9,704 nt of DNA from Bacteroidia bacterium (GTDB lineage: Bacteria; Bacteroidota; Bacteroidia; NS11-12g; UBA9320), in the NCBI GenBank assembly GCA_013042025.1, contig JABDQY010000297.1:1-9704 (forward strand), written 5' to 3'. Positions 5,995 through 9,704 of the stretch are shown here, in pieces (position 1 is the first letter of the stretch; each line of letters opens with the position of its first letter). Below the pieces are notes generated by a model. It was not told the DNA's origin and searched no databases. It saw only the letters and a list, made by a program, of their open reading frames with translations. A program made the position numbers and the translations under genes.

Positions 5995-6945
5995 ATGAGA
6001 CAGATAATAGCATTTGGGGTTTTATTTTGTTCCTTTTTTGCGTTTGCACACAAGGCAGATTCAGTTGGAACCAAAGTAAAAAATGGAAAGGTGTATATTC
6101 TACACAAAGTGGAGCAAGGGCAAGGGATGTACAGTATTAGTAAACGATATGGAGTTCCTTTGAAAACGTTGATTGATGAAAATCCTGGATCAGATAAAGT
6201 TATAAAAACGGACCATATCATATGGGTGCCAACCGAGGCAAAACCTGTATTAGAAGAAAAAGTAGTAACAGACTATTTCGAGAACAATGATATTGTAATT
6301 AAGGATAGACCGGAAGTGGTTAAAGAAAAAACAACTACAACCACAACTGAAGTTAGCACATTTGCCAAGTATCATATTGTTTCTCCTGGAGAAACGTTAT
6401 ACTCCATTTCTCAGAAATACAAGACGTCTGTAGAGATGATTCAAACATTAAATGGTTTGGAAACAACTGCATTATCTGAAGGTCAAAAGTTATTGGTGCA
6501 AGATGGTAAAGCAACAACGAAAACAGTGTCTGTGGTTGATGAGGACTACGAAGCGGTAAAAGAAAAACTTGAGGAAAAGAAATATGAGGAGTTAGGGTTT
6601 GACACTGTGGTAGAAACTGAAACAAAACAAAGCTCCTCTGGTTATAGCATTAAAGTTGAGAAGCTTGTGGAATACAATATCGAAAAAGTAGAAGAAACAG
6701 GAGTTGGGGTAATTGGAGGTGATGGCGTACCAAGTGATAAGAATTTTGCTGCTCATTTTAACGCTCCAATTGGAACAGTTATAATGGTAACAAATCCTTC
6801 AAATGAAAAAACGGTGTTTATCAAAGTAATAAGCAATTTCGTTAAATCGGAAGAATCCTCCACTATTATTCGCTTGTCTGAGCAATCGGCAAACCAGATT
6901 GGGTTTTCAACTAACAGCAAGGTTCTTTTGAGCTATGCTCGATAA
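5995..6945 (+). CDS. Exported two-LysM protein with degenerate RlpA-like double-psi barrel, 316 aa
   Basis: Residues 1-18 or so are a signal peptide (MRQIIAFGVLFCSFFAFA). Two LysM peptidoglycan-binding domains follow: residues about 34-80 (YILHKVEQGQGMYSISKRYG ending IIWVP) and about 126-168 (YHIVSPGETLYSISQKYK ending KLLV). A Thr-rich linker (KTTTTTT, 112-118) lies between them and an acidic, Lys/Glu-rich low-complexity segment (about 180-235) after them. The C-terminus, about 250-316, resembles an RlpA-type double-psi beta-barrel: FAAHFNAPIGTVIMVTNPSN matches the TAAH-x-x-LP-x-GT-x-V-x-VTN block. The following NDRGP segment that carries the catalytic Asp in RlpA is replaced by ISNFVKSEESS, so glycan cleavage is unlikely and a binding role more plausible. 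ATG 5995 is chosen over TTG 5986 because it opens on the signal peptide and because the -7 box overlaps the TTG. The ligase-like gene overlaps its end by 11 bases. Confidence 0.9.
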   Translation: MRQIIAFGVLFCSFFAFAHKADSVGTKVKNGKVYILHKVEQGQGMYSISKRYGVPLKTLIDENPGSDKVIKTDHIIWVPTEAKPVLEEKVVTDYFENNDIVIKDRPEVVKEKTTTTTTEVSTFAKYHIVSPGETLYSISQKYKTSVEMIQTLNGLETTALSEGQKLLVQDGKATTKTVSVVDEDYEAVKEKLEEKKYEELGFDTVVETETKQSSSGYSIKVEKLVEYNIEKVEETGVGVIGGDGVPSDKNFAAHFNAPIGTVIMVTNPSNEKTVFIKVISNFVKSEESSTIIRLSEQSANQIGFSTNSKVLLSYAR

Positions 6946-8167
6946 TACTATTTCTCAGAAGTATTTATTCTATGTTTTCTTAGTCTCAGTTATTATTGGC
7001 TTTATTGGATTATGGTTTTCACCATTCCTAGTTAGTCTATCAACTGGGATAATCGCATTAAGCGTACTTCCATATTTTTCACAAATTTGGAGCAATCATA
7101 AAAAACTGGTAATTGTTTTTACTGGGATTCTTCTGTTGAGTCTATTTGACTTTTTAAGAACTGAAGATAGCTCCATTGTTAGTGCTAAACTTATGCTAGT
7201 AATCGGATTCATTTTTTTACAGTTTGCTAGCCTTTATCATTTTAAAAACAAAAAGAAAGAAATGCTATGGCTTGTGATAATTTTTGCTGCTATAGTTTTG
7301 GTTATCAATTGTATAGCGGTTGGAAACTATTGGGTAAACAAGGCTTATTACGATGAAATGCTACTGCAGAGTAAAGCAATTCCAGTTTTGCGAATGCATC
7401 ATATTCACTTTGGAATTATTAATGGGATAATGCTGATAATGTTAGGAGGGGTCTTCATCAAAAAAATGCTAACCTCCTTGCAAGAAAAATTGGTAATAAT
7501 CTTTTTTATCGGAATTCTGATTGGTTTTCACATCCTTGGTTCAAGAACAGGATTATTGTCTTTTTATGTAGCTTCTATAGTCGGTTTGTTTATCTATAGT
7601 CTCGATACGAAGAAGTATAGTACTTTGCTCATTGGTACAGTTATGATAATGGCTGTATTAAGTGGTGCTTATGCTTTAAGTACTTCGTTTAAAAACAAAA
7701 TAAGCAACTCTATGGAAGACTTCAACAGTTGGTCGAATGGAGAGGATATAAATTATAAATCGATGGCAATGCGACTTGAAGCATACAAAGCATGTATTGG
7801 TATAATTAAAGAACATCCTTTAATAGGAGTGGGTTCTGGAAATCAAGAAGCAGAATTACAACTGATGTATGAAAAGGAAAATAGTGTTTTGTTTAAAGAG
7901 AACAGGGTAGGACCTCACAATCAAATTTTAGAGTTTGGAATAAAGTACGGTATACTAGGCATAGTGTTGATTTTAGCATACTTTCTTTACTTTTTTCAAG
8001 GAGTAAATCTACGCGACTATATCTACATTACGATATTGGTTATGCTTTTTACCTCAATTCAGTTTGAAAGCCTTTTAGAACGCCAAGGTAGCATCTATTT
8101 CTCAACCATACTAATAGGACTTGCGTATCATTTATTCTATAAAAACGAGAATATTATACAAGAATGA
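6935..8167 (+). CDS. O-antigen ligase/polymerase family (Wzy_C-type) membrane protein, 410 aa
   Basis: An integral inner-membrane protein with about 11-12 hydrophobic segments, starting with residues 10-48, then near 58-73, 85-101, 110-129, 157-176, 186-201, 207-223, 229-247, 338-355, 362-374 and 387-401. The large periplasmic loop (about 250-335) shows the Wzy_C/WaaL pattern: RLEAYKACIGIIKEHPLIGVGSGN at 280-303 and GPHNQILEFGIKYGILG at 326-342, with His328-Asn329 at the conserved HN site. Arg204 in the GSRTGLLSF motif before the loop is the other family marker, and FESLLERQGS near 377-386 is typical. The family joins undecaprenyl-linked glycan to lipid A core (WaaL) or polymerises it (Wzy); sequence alone does not separate these. 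Start ATG 6935 lies inside the LysM gene, overlapping by 11 bases, so the two are probably translated together. Stop TGA at 8165-8167. Confidence 0.88.
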   Translation: MLDNTISQKYLFYVFLVSVIIGFIGLWFSPFLVSLSTGIIALSVLPYFSQIWSNHKKLVIVFTGILLLSLFDFLRTEDSSIVSAKLMLVIGFIFLQFASLYHFKNKKKEMLWLVIIFAAIVLVINCIAVGNYWVNKAYYDEMLLQSKAIPVLRMHHIHFGIINGIMLIMLGGVFIKKMLTSLQEKLVIIFFIGILIGFHILGSRTGLLSFYVASIVGLFIYSLDTKKYSTLLIGTVMIMAVLSGAYALSTSFKNKISNSMEDFNSWSNGEDINYKSMAMRLEAYKACIGIIKEHPLIGVGSGNQEAELQLMYEKENSVLFKENRVGPHNQILEFGIKYGILGIVLILAYFLYFFQGVNLRDYIYITILVMLFTSIQFESLLERQGSIYFSTILIGLAYHLFYKNENIIQE

Positions 8168-8190
8168 CGATAGCAAACACACTTTAGCAT

Positions 8191-8198
8191 TATTTTTG
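8191..8198 (+). promoter_or_regulatory. Candidate -7 box (TATTTTTG) for the outer-membrane barrel gene
   Basis: TATTTTTG in the 46-base gap after the ligase-like gene matches TAnnTTTG and ends 15 bases before the ATG at 8214, a normal short-leader distance. No TTG is visible at the -33 spacing, and the match is AT-rich enough to arise by chance, so this is a weak call. Read-through from the upstream gene is the alternative. Confidence 0.3.
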
Positions 8199-8213
8199 AT
8201 TGTTAATATACAA

Positions 8214-8960
8214 ATGAGAAACATACTTCTATTATTTATACTGAGCTTTGGTGTTCTTGCTAATGCTCAAGTACTTGAAACCAATTCTGGTAAAAGCTTA
8301 AGTGACCGATTCTTCTTGGGCCTGGCATCTTCTTTCTATGTAGATTTTGCTACTACTCCTTTATCTTCTACGCAAGAATATGTAGGAAAAGTGGTTATAG
8401 ATTCAGTTACAACTGCCGACGTATACGAAGATGTACCATATCAAACTACATACATATCTTATTTTAGTATGGGACTTGAACCTCGATTAAACATAAAAGA
8501 ATTTGGTGATAATATGGCCTTTGCTATTTCTGCTCCTGTAACTTTAGGTTTTGGTCAGGCATTTCCATCCAATGAAGATGTAAATGGTTCTTATGGATTT
8601 GGAAGTATTCAAGTGCCATTGTTAGCTAAGTTTTATGTAGGAACCGGTTCTACGTATGAATCGAATGAAGATTTTGGTTTGAACATTGGTGGTGGAATTG
8701 AAATGAACAAGATTGGATTAATAAATCCTGGTTCTTCTCAAGAAGAAAGAGACGCTAGTAAGGCTTGGTTTATGCCAACTGTTTGCGGAGGTGTTCATTT
8801 TTGGAGAGGAAGTACACCTATGGAAGTGAATGTTAAGTATGGTTTTGGAGCTCTACAAACCTACACACACGATAAATTTGGTACCAAATTGTCAGGAAAC
8901 GGAAGACAAACCCGTGCTAACAGCATCAAGCTTACGCTTATTTATTTGATGAATTATTAA
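8214..8960 (+). CDS. Predicted outer-membrane beta-barrel protein, 248 aa
   Basis: Residues 1-19 are a signal peptide (MRNILLLFILSFGVLANAQ). The mature part is rich in Gly, aromatic and alternating polar/hydrophobic residues typical of beta-strands, such as FFLGLASSFYVDF, YFSMGLEPRLNIKEF, FAISAPVTLGFGQAF, LLAKFYVGTG, FGLNIGGGIEMNKIG, MEVNVKYGFGAL and SIKLTLIYLMNY. It ends in Tyr, as BAM-inserted barrels usually end in an aromatic residue. Probably eight to ten strands in the outer membrane; the cargo or role is unknown and I do not place it in a named family. ATG 8214 is preferred over an in-frame start 93 bases upstream inside the ligase-like gene, because it opens on the signal peptide. The 3' end overlaps the convergent phosphatase gene by 23 bases. 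Confidence 0.8.
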   Translation: MRNILLLFILSFGVLANAQVLETNSGKSLSDRFFLGLASSFYVDFATTPLSSTQEYVGKVVIDSVTTADVYEDVPYQTTYISYFSMGLEPRLNIKEFGDNMAFAISAPVTLGFGQAFPSNEDVNGSYGFGSIQVPLLAKFYVGTGSTYESNEDFGLNIGGGIEMNKIGLINPGSSQEERDASKAWFMPTVCGGVHFWRGSTPMEVNVKYGFGALQTYTHDKFGTKLSGNGRQTRANSIKLTLIYLMNY

Positions 8961-9704
8961 ATAAATCTCTACCACTCAACTTTTCATCCAATTGAATTCC
9001 TAAGTATCCCAATATAGTAGGAGCAATATCTACTGTATGAACCGATTCATTGATTATTTCATTTTTAAGAGCACTTCCATACCATATTAAAGGTACATGA
9101 GTATCATAAGAATAAGGAGTGCCGTGAGTAGTACCATGATCCCTCATATCAATTAGATAATACTCCTTTGCTAGAATTTTTAAAAAATAACCTTCATTGT
9201 CAGAATGACTATTGCGAACTAAATCCATATAAGGTTTTTTGCAAGATTGTTCATTGATCTCAAAGAAATCATAGGTTTCTTCAATATAAGGTAACTTTAA
9301 AAGCTCTGTGCGTAACTTCTGAAGATATTCAAAACTATCTACCCCTTTTGAGTTTAAATATTCAAATGCAGGTTCTATTCCCTTGTAGGAAGATTTTAGA
9401 ATAGTAGATTCTCCCAATCGATAAAAATGTCTTAGGTCTTTGTCTATTTGATTGATATCTAAACTAAATCGACTCTGGCTAATTCGTTTTGCATCAAGCC
9501 CCTTTTCAGCCGATAGTTCAGGAAAAGGAACTACACCATGATCTGACGTTAGTACAAGTAAGTAGTTATCCTTACCAACTGATTGATTAAGAAAGGAAAT
9601 GAAATTGGAAAGATATTCATCCACTTTGTTATAGTAGTCTAATACTTCATAGCTATTGGGTCCAAAGTGGTGACCGATAATATCAGCTGCAGATAAACCA
9701 ATGG
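8938..9704 (-). CDS. Alkaline phosphatase superfamily (type I phosphodiesterase/PafA-like), C-terminal part, truncated by window edge
   Basis: The reading frame is open to the end of the window, so this is the C-terminal ~254 residues of a larger enzyme and the real start lies beyond 9704; the GTG at 9624 is internal. Visible metal-site motifs match the PafA/type I phosphodiesterase pattern: SAADIIGHHFGPNSYEV at the very start (Asp and His spaced four apart, compare Asp305/His309 of PafA), TSDHGVVPFP (adjacent Asp-His, compare 352/353), and THGTPYSYDTHVPLIWYG, whose His in HGT corresponds to the third zinc-site His. The nucleophile Thr or Ser and first metal Asp lie outside the window. The tail VDIAPTILGYLG is typical. 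These are usually periplasmic zinc phosphomono- or diesterases; substrate cannot be told here, and sulfatase-like relatives are less likely given the HHFGP motif. Convergent with the barrel gene, overlapping it by 23 bases. Confidence 0.9.
   Translation of the reverse strand, partial: IGLSAADIIGHHFGPNSYEVLDYYNKVDEYLSNFISFLNQSVGKDNYLLVLTSDHGVVPFPELSAEKGLDAKRISQSRFSLDINQIDKDLRHFYRLGESTILKSSYKGIEPAFEYLNSKGVDSFEYLQKLRTELLKLPYIEETYDFFEINEQSCKKPYMDLVRNSHSDNEGYFLKILAKEYYLIDMRDHGTTHGTPYSYDTHVPLIWYGSALKNEIINESVHTVDIAPTILGYLGIQLDEKLSGRDLFNNSSNK
8940..8966. terminator. AT-only inverted repeat at convergent gene ends, possible bidirectional terminator
   Basis: ATTTATTT (8940-8947) and AAATAAAT (8959-8966) form a perfect 8-base inverted repeat with an 11-base loop. 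It spans most of the 23-base overlap and the stop codon of the plus-strand gene, and abuts the minus-strand stop. The stem has no G-C pair, so hairpin stability is low. It is the only candidate terminator between the two converging genes. Confidence 0.3.

Noticed and set aside
8121..8213. Longer N-terminus for the outer-membrane protein
   Set aside because: These 31 codons lie mostly within the ligase-like gene and precede a complete signal peptide at 8214.
9622..9624. GTG as the start of the phosphatase gene
   Set aside because: The frame stays open to the window end and encodes the conserved D-I-I-G-H metal-site motif upstream of it.
1..9704. Defence system, CRISPR array, insertion sequence, tRNA or riboswitch
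   Set aside because: I looked for repeat-spacer periodicity, transposase motifs, terminal inverted repeats and tRNA-like folds and found none; nearly all bases are in genes of ordinary envelope or housekeeping families.

Overview
The window looks like chromosomal DNA from a low-GC member of the Bacteroidetes, most likely a Flavobacteriales relative. Several things point there. Candidate promoters carry the Bacteroidetes -7 box TAnnTTTG. Start codons lack Shine-Dalgarno sequences. Four exported proteins have signal peptides ending in (A/S)Q or AQ. The gene families (DUF2400/TIGR02757, MORN_2 repeats, group III truncated hemoglobin, long-form NfeD, LysM proteins) are common in that phylum. The species cannot be named from the sequence alone.

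Layout. Positions 3-683 (+) are the 3' end of a DUF2400 gene with an in-frame TAA at 156-158 and a probable frameshift near 657, so I call it a pseudogene. Positions 686-5910 hold seven genes on the minus strand. In transcription order they are: NfeD membrane serine protease (4513-5910), a secreted protein of unknown function (4100-4516), a GT9 heptosyltransferase-like enzyme (3111-4103), an exported MORN_2 repeat protein (2012-3082), a group III truncated hemoglobin (1632-2012), a TfoX N-terminal-domain protein (1265-1588) and a pentapeptide-repeat protein (686-1255). The first three are joined by 4-base stop/start overlaps. The MORN and globin genes share a TAATG junction. A good -7 box just upstream of the MORN gene suggests a second transcription unit starts there.

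An 84-base divergent region (5911-5994) separates NfeD from a plus-strand unit. That unit contains a LysM protein with a degenerate RlpA-like barrel (5995-6945), an O-antigen ligase/polymerase-like membrane protein overlapping it by 11 bases (6935-8167), and a predicted outer-membrane beta-barrel protein (8214-8960). The last gene on the minus strand is the C-terminal part of an alkaline-phosphatase-superfamily enzyme (8938-9704). It converges on the barrel gene with a 23-base overlap and runs off the right end.

Much of the window concerns the cell envelope: membrane proteolysis, LPS or glycan assembly, peptidoglycan binding, outer-membrane proteins and exported repeat proteins. I see no mobile element, CRISPR array, RNA gene or obvious novel defence system. 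The points most worth following up are the doubly damaged DUF2400 gene, the apparently leaderless LysM promoter, the LysM barrel that lost its catalytic motif beside a glycan ligase, the uncharacterised secreted protein between NfeD and the glycosyltransferase, and the MORN/globin coupling.
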